From: Leptospira neocaledonica
Lineage (GTDB): Bacteria; Spirochaetota; Leptospiria; Leptospirales; Leptospiraceae
Assembly: GCF_002812205.1 (NCBI RefSeq)
Contig: NZ_NPEA01000007.1
Location: 248,001-312,000, forward strand
Direction of reading: 5' to 3'
DNA: 64,000 nt
In this document: positions 53,985 through 64,000 of the stretch, one piece after another
Layout of the letters: the number at the start of each line of letters is the position of its first letter
Numbering within the stretch: the first letter of the stretch is position 1
Program-made: the position numbers and the translations under genes
Notes under the pieces: generated by a model
What the model was told of the DNA's origin: nothing
Seen by the model: the letters and a program-made list of their open reading frames with translations, nothing else
Databases searched by the model: none

Positions 53985-54980
53985 TTAGGTTTCTGCCCAG
54001 CGTTCCCTGATCTCTAAAAGGTCGGGCATCAAATTTAAAAATACAGGAACAAGACCCGGATCAAAATGAGATCCGGCGCCTTTACGAATATGGTTGACTG
54101 CGTCTTCTATACTCCATGCTTTTTTATAAGGCCTTTCCGTGGTAAGAGCATCGAACACATCTGCGATCGTTACGATCCTTGCTTCCACAGGGATAGCATC
54201 CCCTTTAATCCCGTTTGGATAACCGCTTCCATCCCATTTTTCATGATGGTTCAAGGCGATACTCTTTGCCATTTGTAAGAGTAAAGAATCATGATCTCCG
54301 ATAATTTCCGCGCCGATACTGGGGTGGGTTTTCATAATCTCCCATTCTTCCGGATCTAGTTTACCAGGTTTTTGTAATATACTATCGGGAATGCCTATCT
54401 TGCCGATATCATGCATGGGAGAAGCATGCAAAATTTTATCCGCAGTGTCCTGAGAATAGCCCAAAGCCCTCGCTAAAGTTTGGGAATAATGACTCATTCG
54501 GATCACATGAAGACCTGTTTCGTTGTCTTTGTACTCCGCCGCAAGACCCAATCTTTGGATGATCTGAAGCCTGGTCTCTTTTAGTTCATCGTTCCAGACC
54601 AAAGAAAGATGTGTTTTTACCCTAGCTTTTACGATGGCAGGACTTACGGGTTTTGTAATATAGTCCACGGCTCCTGCTTCGAATCCGTCAGCCTCATCTT
54701 CTTCTTCTGCCATTGCGGTTACGAATATCACGGGTATCCTGGAGGTGGTGGCTTCATTTCTGAGTTTTTTACAGGTTTCATGCCCTGTCATTCCGGGCAT
54801 CATCACATCTAAAAGGATAAGATTCGGTTTTTCGGAGATTGCGAGTTCTATCGCTTTGAGCCCATCCTTAGCGAAAAAAAGTCTATAATCTTCTTGTAAT
54901 ATTTGTTTGAGTACCTGTAGGTTTGCCGCTTCGTCGTCTACGACTAAAATTTTCGGTCTGTCATCGAGTAGATGGCTCAT
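53985..54980 (-). CDS. Response regulator with HD-GYP domain
   Basis: A receiver domain (residues 1-125, D58 in LILLDVMMPG, Lys in DYITKPVS) is joined to an HD-GYP phosphodiesterase domain (about 150-330: MHDIGKIGIPDSIL, then LNHHEKWDGSGYPNGIKG), which would degrade cyclic di-GMP. The frame is open to 55040, but the ATG at 54980 starts 1 bp after the stop of the hybrid kinase and gives MSHLLDDRPKILVVDDE, so I use it. The kinase and this regulator are probably co-translated and form a pair. Confidence 0.9.
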   Translation of the reverse strand: MSHLLDDRPKILVVDDEAANLQVLKQILQEDYRLFFAKDGLKAIELAISEKPNLILLDVMMPGMTGHETCKKLRNEATTSRIPVIFVTAMAEEEDEADGFEAGAVDYITKPVSPAIVKARVKTHLSLVWNDELKETRLQIIQRLGLAAEYKDNETGLHVIRMSHYSQTLARALGYSQDTADKILHASPMHDIGKIGIPDSILQKPGKLDPEEWEIMKTHPSIGAEIIGDHDSLLLQMAKSIALNHHEKWDGSGYPNGIKGDAIPVEARIVTIADVFDALTTERPYKKAWSIEDAVNHIRKGAGSHFDPGLVPVFLNLMPDLLEIRERWAET

Positions 54981-54981
54981 T

Positions 54982-57963
54982 CTATTTTCCGAGATCCGTG
55001 TCCAATCCGAGTTGGGTGCTGAATTTTTTGAGAAGGGCATACGCCTCTTCGAATTCGAATTGTTCTATTTTAGAACTGAAAAGTTTAAAATCGGAATTTT
55101 CCACTTTTGTTCGGATCAGACCCGAAAATTCTTCCACGTATTCTTCTTCTATCGAACCTCTTTGGAAAGATTCGGATAGTTCCTTAGCTAAAGTCGAAGC
55201 CCTTTCAGGATCCCATTCTATTTCTTTTTCAGAAGAAGAAATTTCCGGATCGGAATTCCTTTCGGAATAACCTAATACTCTTCCGATCTCTGCGATCATC
55301 TGATCCATCTCCACCGGTTTAGAAACGAACCCGTCCATTCCGGCGGCACTCGCTGCGTTTTTATCTTCTTCAAAAACACTAGCGGTCAATGCCAAAATAG
55401 GGGTCCTTCGGACATTTTCCTGGATCTCATGCATTCGGATAACTCGGGTTGCTTGACGACCGTCGAGCACCGGCATCTGTACGTCCATTAGAACCAGATC
55501 AAAAGATCCAGTCGTGACTTTTTTTACTGCGTCCTCTCCGTTATACGATGATTCCACCTGATGCCCTAGGTTTTGGAGAAGAAGGGAAATTAATTCCGTA
55601 TTTTTTTCCACATCGTCGACTACAAGGATCTTTAGAGGAGGGAGTTTGATCCCAGTTTGTATCTTGTTTTCTTGTCTAGGTTTTCCTTCTTCTAAAGGAA
55701 GAAGAATATGGAATGTACTTCCTTTTCCAAGAGTACTCTCTGCCCAAATTTTGCCGCCCATCAATTCCGTTAACTGTTTACAGATGGTTGTACCAAGTCC
55801 CGTTCCACCATAACGTCTAGTAGTGGAAATATCAGCCTGAGTGAACGGTTCGAAAATTTTATCCAATCGATCCGCTTGGATTCCGATCCCTGTATCTTGG
55901 ACCGCAAAATGGAGTTTTTTATCTTCCCGAGTCACTTTCAGACTGACTTTTCCTCTGTCAGTGAATTTGACTGCATTGCCGATCAGATTCATTAGGATCT
56001 GTCTGATCCGCAAAGAATCTCCTTTATAAAATTCCACCAGATCCGGATCTTGGATCACTTCGAATTCCAGATTTTTCTTTCGAGCGCCGATGCCCAAAGT
56101 GGATTTTAATTCTGCGACTAATTTGAAAAGGGAGAAGTCCATTTCTTCTAATTCCACCGCTCCTTTTTCCAACTTCGCGGTGTTCAAGATATCATTCAAA
56201 AGTCTTAATAAAGATTTCGCGGAACTTTTAACGGTTTCCAAATGGGTTCTATGATTTTTTTCTAATTCATCGGAAAGAAGAACTTCCGTAAATCCAAGGA
56301 TCGCATTCATAGGAGTACGGATTTCGTGACTCATATTTGCTAAAAAAGAAGTTTTAGTGATCGCAGCAAGTTCCGCTTTTTCTTTCTCTTTGCGTAATGC
56401 TTCTTCTATTCTTCTTCTTTCGGTGATATCTAAAATTACTCCGTCTATGAAGATCGCTTCTCCGTTTCCACCATAAGCTCCGCATCCGTTTTCCCAAAGC
56501 CATCTGATCTCCCCGTTTTGGTGGATGATCCTATATTCTAAAGTGAATGTTCTTTTGCCGGCAACCGCGGATTCTACTTCATATTCTACACTTTTAAGAT
56601 CGTCCGGATGGATAATATCTTTGAAGGAACGTATGGAGTTTGCGTTTACAAAATCTTGTACAGGATAACCTGTGATGGATTCCGAAGCATCACTCATGAA
56701 TAACATCTTCCATTCATTATTCGGAAGACATCTGTAAGTGATGCCCGGGATATTTTCGATCAAGGAACGCACCTGTTGTTCACTTTGTTTTAATGCGTTC
56801 TCGATCATTTTTCTATCGCTGATATCTGTCACAAAACCAACGAATAGATCTTCTCCAGCAAGTTTTCCATGTCCTATCGCTAAACGTACCGGAAAATCGG
56901 AGCCGTCTTTTCTAAGGCCTATAACTTCTCTACTGCTTCCTATAATTTTGGCGAAGCCGGCGCTTAACATTGTCTCGGAATTTTTGTCTCTTCCATTATA
57001 GTATGGATCGGGCATTAGCTCTCTGATATTTTTTCCGATCACTTCTCTGTTTTCATAACCGAAGATTATTTCTGCTGAATGATTAAATTCTCTGATCCTA
57101 CCTTGCGAATCCATTGTGATCACGCCATCCACTGCGGTGGTGATAATTGTTCTAAGTCTGGATTCGCTGACTTTTAGATTGTTCACTAGATCCCGGTATC
57201 TCAGGAACCAATTGACTGCGAATGCAAACAAAGTGAATGCGATTGTGATCAAGGAAACGGAAAGTGCAAGAAAGGTAGAATCAGCAGTCTGAGGAATTGT
57301 GTCTTCCTCTCCTATAAATCTTGCGGCAGCCATACCGGTATAATGCATTCCGGAAATTGCAGATCCCATAGTAACGGCGGAAATGAGAGAAGGCCAGAGA
57401 GTGCCTAATTTCAAATTTTCTAAACCGAATCTTACCCAAAGAGAAAGTATCGCAAGAACGACTGCTACTATGATAGATAACGCAAAAAACCAAGGATCAT
57501 AACGTAAGTAAGGAGCTGTTTCCACCGCTCCCATTCCGGTATAATGCATAGCTCCGATTCCGGAGCCTACGAGTACACCACCTAACGCAAGTTCTGTGCC
57601 CGAAATTTTAGGCCTATTCACGAATGAGAGAGCTATGGTAGAGGCTAGAAGACTCGGAAAGATAGACAAGATGGTCAGACTTTTATCATATTGAACGGTT
57701 GTGCATAACTCGAAGGAGAGCATTCCGATAAAATGCATGGACCAAACACCACAACCGAGAGCTAGACTTGCTGCCGAAGAAATTAAATATTTTGTAATGG
57801 GCGGAGAAGATTCCGGAACCTTCTGTCCTACGATTTGAAGAGCGATATAAGATGCGAATATCGCCATCAACACGGAAAGAACAACCAACCATGGATTGTA
57901 CGTAGCCGTAAGTAATTTGGCAGAAGAATTATAAATGAAAAAATTATCTAAAAATGCGATCAC
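54982..57963 (-). CDS. Hybrid histidine kinase with MHYT membrane sensor
   Basis: A 993-residue hybrid kinase. Residues 1-250 are an MHYT domain, seven membrane helices with MHFIGM, MHYTGM and MHYTGM motifs thought to bind a metal and sense a diatomic gas or redox state. Then come PAS (about 270-395), PAS-PAC (about 395-520), HisKA with H546 (NMSHEIRTPMN), HATPase_c, and a receiver with D827 (LVLMDVQMPVLDG). The last 90 residues are helical but have no histidine typical of Hpt. The HD-GYP regulator starts 1 bp after its stop. Confidence 0.93.
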   Translation of the reverse strand: MIAFLDNFFIYNSSAKLLTATYNPWLVVLSVLMAIFASYIALQIVGQKVPESSPPITKYLISSAASLALGCGVWSMHFIGMLSFELCTTVQYDKSLTILSIFPSLLASTIALSFVNRPKISGTELALGGVLVGSGIGAMHYTGMGAVETAPYLRYDPWFFALSIIVAVVLAILSLWVRFGLENLKLGTLWPSLISAVTMGSAISGMHYTGMAAARFIGEEDTIPQTADSTFLALSVSLITIAFTLFAFAVNWFLRYRDLVNNLKVSESRLRTIITTAVDGVITMDSQGRIREFNHSAEIIFGYENREVIGKNIRELMPDPYYNGRDKNSETMLSAGFAKIIGSSREVIGLRKDGSDFPVRLAIGHGKLAGEDLFVGFVTDISDRKMIENALKQSEQQVRSLIENIPGITYRCLPNNEWKMLFMSDASESITGYPVQDFVNANSIRSFKDIIHPDDLKSVEYEVESAVAGKRTFTLEYRIIHQNGEIRWLWENGCGAYGGNGEAIFIDGVILDITERRRIEEALRKEKEKAELAAITKTSFLANMSHEIRTPMNAILGFTEVLLSDELEKNHRTHLETVKSSAKSLLRLLNDILNTAKLEKGAVELEEMDFSLFKLVAELKSTLGIGARKKNLEFEVIQDPDLVEFYKGDSLRIRQILMNLIGNAVKFTDRGKVSLKVTREDKKLHFAVQDTGIGIQADRLDKIFEPFTQADISTTRRYGGTGLGTTICKQLTELMGGKIWAESTLGKGSTFHILLPLEEGKPRQENKIQTGIKLPPLKILVVDDVEKNTELISLLLQNLGHQVESSYNGEDAVKKVTTGSFDLVLMDVQMPVLDGRQATRVIRMHEIQENVRRTPILALTASVFEEDKNAASAAGMDGFVSKPVEMDQMIAEIGRVLGYSERNSDPEISSSEKEIEWDPERASTLAKELSESFQRGSIEEEYVEEFSGLIRTKVENSDFKLFSSKIEQFEFEEAYALLKKFSTQLGLDTDLGK

Positions 57964-57969
57964 AAAAAC

Positions 57970-60489
57970 TCAGACCTCGAAAGGAAGCCCCACATAAAAT
58001 ATAGTATTTCCTGGCGAAGAATCAAACCAGATCCTTCCTTTATGTTTTTCTACAATTCGCTTTGCTATATCTAAACCTAAACCGGAACCTTCGCCCAAAG
58101 GTTTGGTAGTAAAGAATGCATCGAATACTTGGTCTTTCGCTTCGGCAGGGATCCCAGGACCCTTGTCTTGGATGGAAACTACTACCTCATTTCCTTGCAG
58201 AGAAGCTTTGATCCCGATGAATCCTTTATATGACATTGCCTGGACAGAATTCATGATCAAATTTGTCCAAAGGTGCATTAAATCGTCCGGAAAACCTAAA
58301 AAATCTGGAATCCCATCCAGGTTAGTCGAAACTTCCACTCCGTGCTTGAACAGATTCTGATACAGTGTCAGAACAGTATCTATATTTTCTTTTAAGGAAA
58401 ATTTTCTCTTCTTATGAGAGGATTCGAAATGTGCAAAACTTCTAAGTGCGTAAACAATTTTTGCGGAACGATCTACTGCTGTTTTGATCGTGTCTACACA
58501 TTGTTCCGGACCTAAAAGATTTAAAAAGAATGGAAGAAGTTCCCTTGTATTCTGATTTTTTAATATACCCTCGAAATTTTTCCAAGAAGAAGCGATCCCA
58601 AAATCCACGAAAAATTCGGCAGTTTCTTCCGGGAAAAGAATATCTGCGGACTTCATTTCTGTTTTGATCTCCGCAAGGATTCTCCTTCTTTCCAAACCTA
58701 TCAGGATTTCTTTGGAAGAAACACCTAAAGCGATTAACTCATTGTAGGAGTTCCAATCATCATCGGATAAAGAAGAGAGAAGTGGAAGAATCGGCCGTAA
58801 TTCCGTTCTGATCTTTTCCAGATAGGAGAGAATATTAAAACCTGCTGCCTGGATTGCACCTATCGGATTATTGATCTCGTGGGCTATTCCTGCCGCTAAT
58901 TGGCCTAGATCCGCGAGCTTGGATGCCTGGATCAATTTTGCCTGGGTTCTTGTCAGGTTTTGGAGTGCGTCTTCCAGATCGGATTTTTGGGATTCGATAA
59001 TCGCTTTTTGAGCTAGGATTTCTTCATTCGCTCTTTGTAATGTTTCGATCCTGAACTCTGCCTCTTCTAAGCCTGTGGCATCAGTTCCGGTCGAAATAAC
59101 ATATTGCAGATGACCGTTTCGATCTCGGACTTCTTTATGTTCCCAAAGAGTTCTTCTGGATTTTCCATCTTTGGTTCTCAGAAGTACGCTTGTATGTTTT
59201 GGGAACTTCTTCTTTGCAAAACGTAGTTCGAAAACTTTTGCAATCGTATCCCTTTCATCTGCAAATAGTTCGGTTTCCCAAAAGACTCTCCCTTCCAACT
59301 CCATTAGATCGAAACCTGTAGTTTGTAAACAGGCTCTATTCAATAAAATTAATTTACCATCTCCATCCAGAACTAAGAACAGGATGCTAGTCGAGTCTAA
59401 AATACTCTGTAAAATATCCCTTCTTTCCGAAAGTTTTCTTTCTGAGATTGCCCTTTGGGTCACGTCTCTAAGTACAACAATTTTGAACTGAGAGCCTTCC
59501 GCTTTTTGAGAACGAACGGAAACATCGTAATATTTTCCGTTATTCGTTTTCCATTCGGTATTTGGCTTTTTGTGGATATGGCATTCTTCTACAAGGGCAT
59601 CAAGATCCGGAAGAAAATCTACGAGTTTTAAATCTTGTCTTAATCTTGCGGTCCCTAATAAATTTAAGGCGGAGACATTACAGTCTAAAAGAAAACCTGA
59701 GGAGTTCATTACAAAAACTGCATCTTGAATGTACTCGAAAACCTGATTTCTTGCCAAAGGAATCAGGTTTAAGATCCGGAAATAAAAAAGGCCGTACATC
59801 CATACGATCAATGCGAAACTCGCCGTTAAAGGAAAGATGTCCAGCTTAGGATGGATGAACGGGATAAAACCTCCCACAGTCATGACTTGACTTCCGAATG
59901 GAAGAGAGATCCCGATCATAAAGACCAGACATCTTATTCTGTGAAATGCTCTTTGGGACCAGGCACCATATATTAAGATTATAATACATAGAGAGAATAT
60001 GGAAATAGAATTGATCACATAGACCTGCATCCAAGGTCCGTACTCATAGATCAATGCAAGCCAGGGAGCGGACGAGTCGAATCTGAGAGAAGGGCGGATC
60101 CATTCTTCCGGTCCGAACCAAACTGCGATCTCGGTGCAAAGCGGAATGAATGAAAAAAGAAAAATGCTGACTGGATGGATGAACCTATTTAAATTTGCCA
60201 CTCTTAAGCAGAGAAATAGAAGAGAGGCAATCAGAAGATCCGGGCCGATAAATTGGAAATTGTCCCAGAAAATAATACTCTCAGGTCTGGTGCTTACTAT
60301 CTCCCAAAAATAACCGAAGCTATAGAGAATGATTCCGAGACATACCAAAATGAATTCCGGAGCGCCGGAAGTTTGTCTGCTTTTGAATCCTGTTCTAAGA
60401 GAAAGAACGGAAAGAAATAAACTGATTAAGGGAAGGATCGCATAAGGAGTCCATTTAAACCAGGATAAAGATTGGACTTCCGTTCCCAT
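57970..60489 (-). CDS. Sensor histidine kinase with 7TM N-terminus and PAS domains
   Basis: An 839-residue kinase. Residues 1-235 hold seven hydrophobic helices of the histidine-kinase N-terminal 7TM type. Two PAS domains follow (about 245-360 and 360-490), a coiled coil, and HisKA with H537 in IAHEINNPIGAIQ. A long insert of about 110 residues precedes the second helix, and HATPase_c closes the protein (NSVQAM, DKGPGIP, GSGLGL). No receiver domain. Its stop is 6 bp before the MHYT kinase start on the same strand, so the two are in one operon. Confidence 0.9.
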   Translation of the reverse strand: MGTEVQSLSWFKWTPYAILPLISLFLSVLSLRTGFKSRQTSGAPEFILVCLGIILYSFGYFWEIVSTRPESIIFWDNFQFIGPDLLIASLLFLCLRVANLNRFIHPVSIFLFSFIPLCTEIAVWFGPEEWIRPSLRFDSSAPWLALIYEYGPWMQVYVINSISIFSLCIIILIYGAWSQRAFHRIRCLVFMIGISLPFGSQVMTVGGFIPFIHPKLDIFPLTASFALIVWMYGLFYFRILNLIPLARNQVFEYIQDAVFVMNSSGFLLDCNVSALNLLGTARLRQDLKLVDFLPDLDALVEECHIHKKPNTEWKTNNGKYYDVSVRSQKAEGSQFKIVVLRDVTQRAISERKLSERRDILQSILDSTSILFLVLDGDGKLILLNRACLQTTGFDLMELEGRVFWETELFADERDTIAKVFELRFAKKKFPKHTSVLLRTKDGKSRRTLWEHKEVRDRNGHLQYVISTGTDATGLEEAEFRIETLQRANEEILAQKAIIESQKSDLEDALQNLTRTQAKLIQASKLADLGQLAAGIAHEINNPIGAIQAAGFNILSYLEKIRTELRPILPLLSSLSDDDWNSYNELIALGVSSKEILIGLERRRILAEIKTEMKSADILFPEETAEFFVDFGIASSWKNFEGILKNQNTRELLPFFLNLLGPEQCVDTIKTAVDRSAKIVYALRSFAHFESSHKKRKFSLKENIDTVLTLYQNLFKHGVEVSTNLDGIPDFLGFPDDLMHLWTNLIMNSVQAMSYKGFIGIKASLQGNEVVVSIQDKGPGIPAEAKDQVFDAFFTTKPLGEGSGLGLDIAKRIVEKHKGRIWFDSSPGNTIFYVGLPFEV

Positions 60490-60632
60490 GCAAACTAATT
60501 TTGAACGCCACCCCTTCGGCTCAAGGAGAAAGTTTCTAAGCTTAAAATATAAGACGTTTTCGCCGGATAGATCCAGTCTTTGAAAATTAAATTTATCTCT
60601 TAAGTAAAGAAATTATAGAGTTAACTGAGTAG
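60490..60632. other. Spacer between two kinase genes
   Basis: 143 bp, AT-rich. It should hold the promoter for the 57970-60489 gene; I could not pick a convincing -35/-10 pair. No terminator is visible after the gene at 60633. Confidence 0.4.
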
Positions 60633-63089
60633 TCAGTTCTGAAAACCGACCGCGGTTCCAGCCTTTTCTCCAAGTGTGAAGAAGAAGGATGCACCTTCTC
60701 CCAGTTTACCTTCTGCCCATACAGACCCTTTATATCTGGTGACGATCCTTTGCACGATTGCAAGACCCACGCCTGTGCCTTCGAATTCGTCTTGTCTATG
60801 CAACCTTTGAAAGACTCCGAATAGCCTACTATAATATTTCATATCGAAGCCGGCACCATTGTCTTTTACGAAAAACGTTTTTCCTTTTTCTGTGTTTGTG
60901 ACTCCGATCTCCACCTTAGGTTTTTCCTTCTTGGCAGAATATTTTACGGCGTTTGAGATCAAATTCTGGAACACGTAAGACATCATGTCTCTATCCGTGG
61001 TTACTTTTTCAAGAGGGTGGACAATAATTTCTGCGTTATGGTCTGTTTGATCCTTGATCTGGCTTGCTACAGTTTCGGCGACTTCCGTCAGGTCGAAGGT
61101 GGAATTTTTGAGCTCTTTTTTGCCTACTTTAGAAAATTCTAATAGGTTATCGATCAGGTTTTCCATTCTTCTCGTGGAATCAATAAGCACGTTCAAGAAT
61201 CGGATCCCGTCCGCATCCAAAACGGCACTGTGGTCCTCCAAGATCATTTGAGTATAACCTTGGATGGCTCTTAAAGGTGCCCTCAAATCGTGGGAAACGG
61301 AGTAGGAGAATGCTTCTAACTCTGCATTTGCAAATTCAAGTTCGAAATTTTTCTGTTCTAACGTTTCTAAATTCGCTTTCCTATCTTCTGCAATAGCAAG
61401 AAGTGATTTCATTCTTACGATCAATTCTTCCGGATGAAAAGGTTTGCATAAATATTCGTCCGCTTTCGCTTCCCAACCTTTTAACATGGCTTCTCTATGA
61501 GTTAAAGCGGTAAGAAGCACTACAATGGTTTTGGAAATTTTAGGATCGGCTTTGATCTCTTTACAAAGTTGTACACCGTCCATTTCTGGCATCATCACAT
61601 CGGAAAGGACCAGATCCGGTTCCCAGGAATAGACTAATTTTAATCCTTCTTTCCCGTTCTTAGCGGATTTGACTTGGTATAAAGGAGAGAGAAGTGAATA
61701 AATATAACTCGAAAGATCTTCGTTGTCCTCGCAAATCAAAACTTTCATTTTGTCTGAAAAGCCCATATTGTCTGTATTAGAGATCTCTAAACTAGAATAT
61801 TGAGGAGAGTGTGAGAAAATTTTGGAAGAAGGATTCTTCTCCCCGGACTCTACTTTTTCTGCCGGGATTTTGACTTCAAATCTGCTTCCGGAATCTAGTT
61901 TACTGGTTACTTCTACAGAACCGCCCAAAAGTTCCGAAAAATCTTTGACCATGGAAAGACCAAGCCCTGTCCCACCATATCTTCTGGTAGAAGAACCTTC
62001 AGCTTGTTGGAACTTTTTAAAGATAATCTTTTGGTCCGCCTCGGAGATCCCGATCCCGGAATCCTGAACAGAAAGATAAAGTTGATCCTCCGAATAAGCA
62101 AGAATAATGGAAATATTCCCATCCCTAGGAGTGAATTTTAATGAGTTAGAAAGAAGATTAAAGAAGATCCTCTCGAATAAATAACGATCTATTAAAATAT
62201 AGAGGTCGGAAGAAGGTATCTCTTTTTGGATCCGTATATTCTTCTCTGATGCACTCGGTTCGAAATCCTTTAAAATAGCCTGGGTCAAATTGCTGATATT
62301 CGTGGGCTCGAGTTCCACCTTCATCTTCCCGGCTTCGAATTTAGAAAAATCTAATAAACTATTTACCATCTGAAGAAGTCTGACTGAATTATTATGAACC
62401 GTTTCTAACATTTGGATGTTATTGGAAGAAAGGCTTGAGGTTTTATCCGTAAGAATAGATTCTACTGGAGCTAAGATCAAGCTCAGAGGAGTCCTAAGTT
62501 CGTGGGAAACATTTGCAAAAAAATCGTTTTTGATCTTTTCAGTTTCTCTTAGGCTTTTATTCGCAGATTGTAATTCTTGAGAACGGCGGATGATCTCCGT
62601 TTCCATCTCTTCGGTGCGGGAACGAAGTGCCTCGGTCATCTCGGATTGTTTTTCTCCTCTTTCTTTTAGGAGAACAAACTCGGTGACATCTTCTACCTTA
62701 TGGATGATGTATTCTACCTTTCCTTTTTTGTTCATAACAGGAGTATTCAAAGGACTCCAGTATTTAGCGGCGAACCCCCCACCTTCTTCTTCCGGAAGTT
62801 GGATATCGTATTTTTGAACAGCCATCGTATCTGGAGCTTTTGTCTCCAAAACACGAAGAAGGGAACTACGAAGATTGCTCACACCGGTCGCTTCGGGATC
62901 ATCCGGGTTGTCGGGAAAAACTTCGAAAATTCCCCTGCCTAAAATTTTATCTCTCTCGGTTCGTGTGGCATTAAGATACGCATCACTTACCGCTATAATT
63001 TTGAGCTCAGGAGAAAGTACCAGGTACAAACCTGGAACAGATTCAAAAAGAATGCGAAAATCAGGACTTGAAGAGGAAGAATGATCCAT
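60633..63089 (-). CDS. Double-kinase hybrid protein: PAS-HK-REC-HK
   Basis: An 818-residue cytoplasmic protein. PAS domain (about 10-140), coiled coil, first kinase with H196 ([13 protein letters not shown]) and HATPase (N box [13 protein letters not shown] at about 372-379), receiver with D497 ([13 protein letters not shown]) and Lys in LCKPF, coiled coil, then a second kinase with H600 ([13 protein letters not shown]) and HATPase ([18 protein letters not shown]). There is no transmembrane span. A relay H196 to D497 with a second output from H600 is plausible. Confidence 0.92.
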   Translation of the reverse strand: MDHSSSSSPDFRILFESVPGLYLVLSPELKIIAVSDAYLNATRTERDKILGRGIFEVFPDNPDDPEATGVSNLRSSLLRVLETKAPDTMAVQKYDIQLPEEEGGGFAAKYWSPLNTPVMNKKGKVEYIIHKVEDVTEFVLLKERGEKQSEMTEALRSRTEEMETEIIRRSQELQSANKSLRETEKIKNDFFANVSHELRTPLSLILAPVESILTDKTSSLSSNNIQMLETVHNNSVRLLQMVNSLLDFSKFEAGKMKVELEPTNISNLTQAILKDFEPSASEKNIRIQKEIPSSDLYILIDRYLFERIFFNLLSNSLKFTPRDGNISIILAYSEDQLYLSVQDSGIGISEADQKIIFKKFQQAEGSSTRRYGGTGLGLSMVKDFSELLGGSVEVTSKLDSGSRFEVKIPAEKVESGEKNPSSKIFSHSPQYSSLEISNTDNMGFSDKMKVLICEDNEDLSSYIYSLLSPLYQVKSAKNGKEGLKLVYSWEPDLVLSDVMMPEMDGVQLCKEIKADPKISKTIVVLLTALTHREAMLKGWEAKADEYLCKPFHPEELIVRMKSLLAIAEDRKANLETLEQKNFELEFANAELEAFSYSVSHDLRAPLRAIQGYTQMILEDHSAVLDADGIRFLNVLIDSTRRMENLIDNLLEFSKVGKKELKNSTFDLTEVAETVASQIKDQTDHNAEIIVHPLEKVTTDRDMMSYVFQNLISNAVKYSAKKEKPKVEIGVTNTEKGKTFFVKDNGAGFDMKYYSRLFGVFQRLHRQDEFEGTGVGLAIVQRIVTRYKGSVWAEGKLGEGASFFFTLGEKAGTAVGFQN

Positions 63090-63611
63090 CTGGTTTGCCT
63101 AATATAGATGCAATAAATCCGAAAATGAACGAATTCATTTCAAAATCAAAGAATACAAAGAAAATAGAATAACTAATTTCCTAAAAAGATCCATTAGAAT
63201 CCATTCCGTTTTTAAAGAACCCTAGCAGTTTTGTCATTCACGAATTGTCCTTTGAGTGATGGTGCCACTTAAGTATACATCCAAAAAATTTCCCAGCAAA
63301 GCATATTAAGGGGTCATAAAATGCTATCGAAGCTCCTACAGAAATTTTCTTCCACTCGAACAATAAATCTGTCCGGAAAGGCCGCCTAACGGATATTTCT
63401 CAGGTAACTTTCCGAGAATTTTGGAATTTGCTGGCAATAAGTCGAAACGCGAATAAAAAAGGCAAAATTCTCCCAGAAACGTCAAATGAGGTCCGGCGAT
63501 TTCTTTTCTACCAGATTTTTTTTGTTTCAGTGTGACTGAAGGGGCGGAGCTATATTCAAAAGTCCAAATAATTAACTATACAAATATTTAGTATATTTTT
63601 ATTTTCTCCTC
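63090..63611. other. 522-bp spacer before the recombinase gene
   Basis: No gene is supported; the - strand frame at 63588-63800 is the shadow of the recombinase gene. The spacer contains a partial copy of the palindrome family (GCTCCTACAG at about 63336) and A/T-rich runs. It is the likely site of divergent promoters for the double kinase and the recombinase. Confidence 0.5.
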
Positions 63612-64000
63612 ATGCCCCAAAGGATCAAAATTTGGAAACACTGGGAGAATGGACATTGTTTTAGCGCCATTTCGTTTTCTTACGACACCGAACTCTTCCA
63701 AAAATTTTCTATAATGCGTGAAGCAGTTTGGAATCATCGGCATAAATTTTGGAAAATTCCATATTCCGAATCTTTTCTTTCCGAATTTATTTCCATACAT
63801 CGGGAAAAGGTAGAAGCAGATCTTGATATTCTTCTTATTCCTCTCAAAACTGAGGTGCTAAGACGCAATTATAGCAAGAAAACTCTGAAGTCTTATTTTC
63901 TCTACAACCGAGCCTTCTTAAGATCGATCGAAAAAAAACCATACGCCGTTACAGAATCCGATTTAAAAATTTATTTGGATCGAATTCTATATGAAAGGAA
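63612..64000 (+). CDS. Tyrosine recombinase/integrase, N-terminal part (runs off the window)
   Basis: An open frame from ATG 63612 to the window end, 129 codons without a stop. Residues 1-70 have an unusual N-terminal head (MPQRIKIWKHWENGH). From about residue 80, 'LRRNYSKKTLKSYFLYNRAFLRSIEKKPYAVTESDLKIYLDRI' is the SAM-like core-binding domain that precedes the catalytic domain of phage-type integrases and Xer proteins. The catalytic R-H-R-Y part lies beyond the window. An in-frame TAA at 63573 and the first ATG after it fix the start. It may mark the edge of a mobile element. Confidence 0.8.
   Translation, partial: MPQRIKIWKHWENGHCFSAISFSYDTELFQKFSIMREAVWNHRHKFWKIPYSESFLSEFISIHREKVEADLDILLIPLKTEVLRRNYSKKTLKSYFLYNRAFLRSIEKKPYAVTESDLKIYLDRILYER

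Noticed and set aside
63588..63800. 70-codon - strand frame at the right end
   Set aside because: Antisense to the recombinase frame, which is open to the window end and has an integrase domain.
1..64000. tRNA genes, rRNA genes, CRISPR arrays
   Set aside because: No T-loop GTTCGAAT-type signature outside coding sequence, no rRNA-like stretch and no regularly spaced direct repeats; the 11-mer array is irregular and lies in both orientations.

Overview
The window is a 64 kb piece of a Leptospira chromosome. The species was not determined. The assignment rests on a DUF1564-family protein (a Leptospira paralogue family), several small proteins and membrane proteins of leptospiral type, frequent TTG/GTG starts, moderate GC content, many large PAS/histidine-kinase proteins, and short intergenic stem-loop repeats. 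No rRNA, tRNA, CRISPR array or complete insertion sequence was seen. A tyrosine-recombinase gene runs off the right end.

Layout. 0-6 kb: small proteins, an unexplained 0.8 kb gap, then an MBOAT acyltransferase, a convergently overlapping polytopic membrane protein and an SGNH-type protein, probably an envelope glycan acylation set. 6-10.7 kb: asd, a large unknown protein and pyk. 10.7-14 kb: a YqjD/holin-like membrane module, a coiled-coil protein, phhB, the DUF1564 protein and an OmpR-type regulator. 14-20.4 kb: DUF4279, a STAS-like protein, epmA, an OmpA-like protein, aconitase and a TetR regulator. 20.6-30.3 kb: an ArnT-like glycosyltransferase, a Cys-rich protein, a lytic transglycosylase, a soluble histidine kinase with an NrtA/NMT1-like sensor domain, helical unknowns, a PlsC-like acyltransferase and alr. 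31-34.7 kb: polyamine genes speD, a SET-SpeD fusion and speE, followed by pyrF. 37-46 kb: a lipid-modification cluster (FAD oxidoreductase, DUF1365, Cfa, DUF2062, DUF1295, a second Cfa-like enzyme, a TetR regulator and a divergent CrtI/RetSat-like oxidoreductase). 46-54 kb: a RibD-like protein, a degenerate nucleotidyltransferase, a KamA-type radical SAM enzyme, a PstS-like lipoprotein, efp, and the methionine-salvage genes mtnD and mtnB with an SDR. 54-63 kb: a one-directional signalling block of three large sensor kinases and an HD-GYP response regulator.

How genes work together. epmA, the KamA/EpmB-like enzyme and efp together encode an apparent beta-lysylation route for EF-P. speD, the SET-SpeD fusion and speE centre on S-adenosylmethionine, and mtnD/mtnB recycle the methylthioadenosine released by spermidine synthesis. 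The 37-46 kb cluster probably modifies membrane fatty acids under TetR control.

The two most unusual observations are these. First, a second SpeD domain is fused to a degenerate SET domain, with all three SpeD catalytic residues kept at exact spacing. Second, 17 copies of an 11-base motif, GWAGGAACTCC (16 exact, one with C at the W), are packed into 10.67-23.25 kb on both strands, inside genes in all three reading frames as well as between genes. I found only two copies in the other 51 kb.
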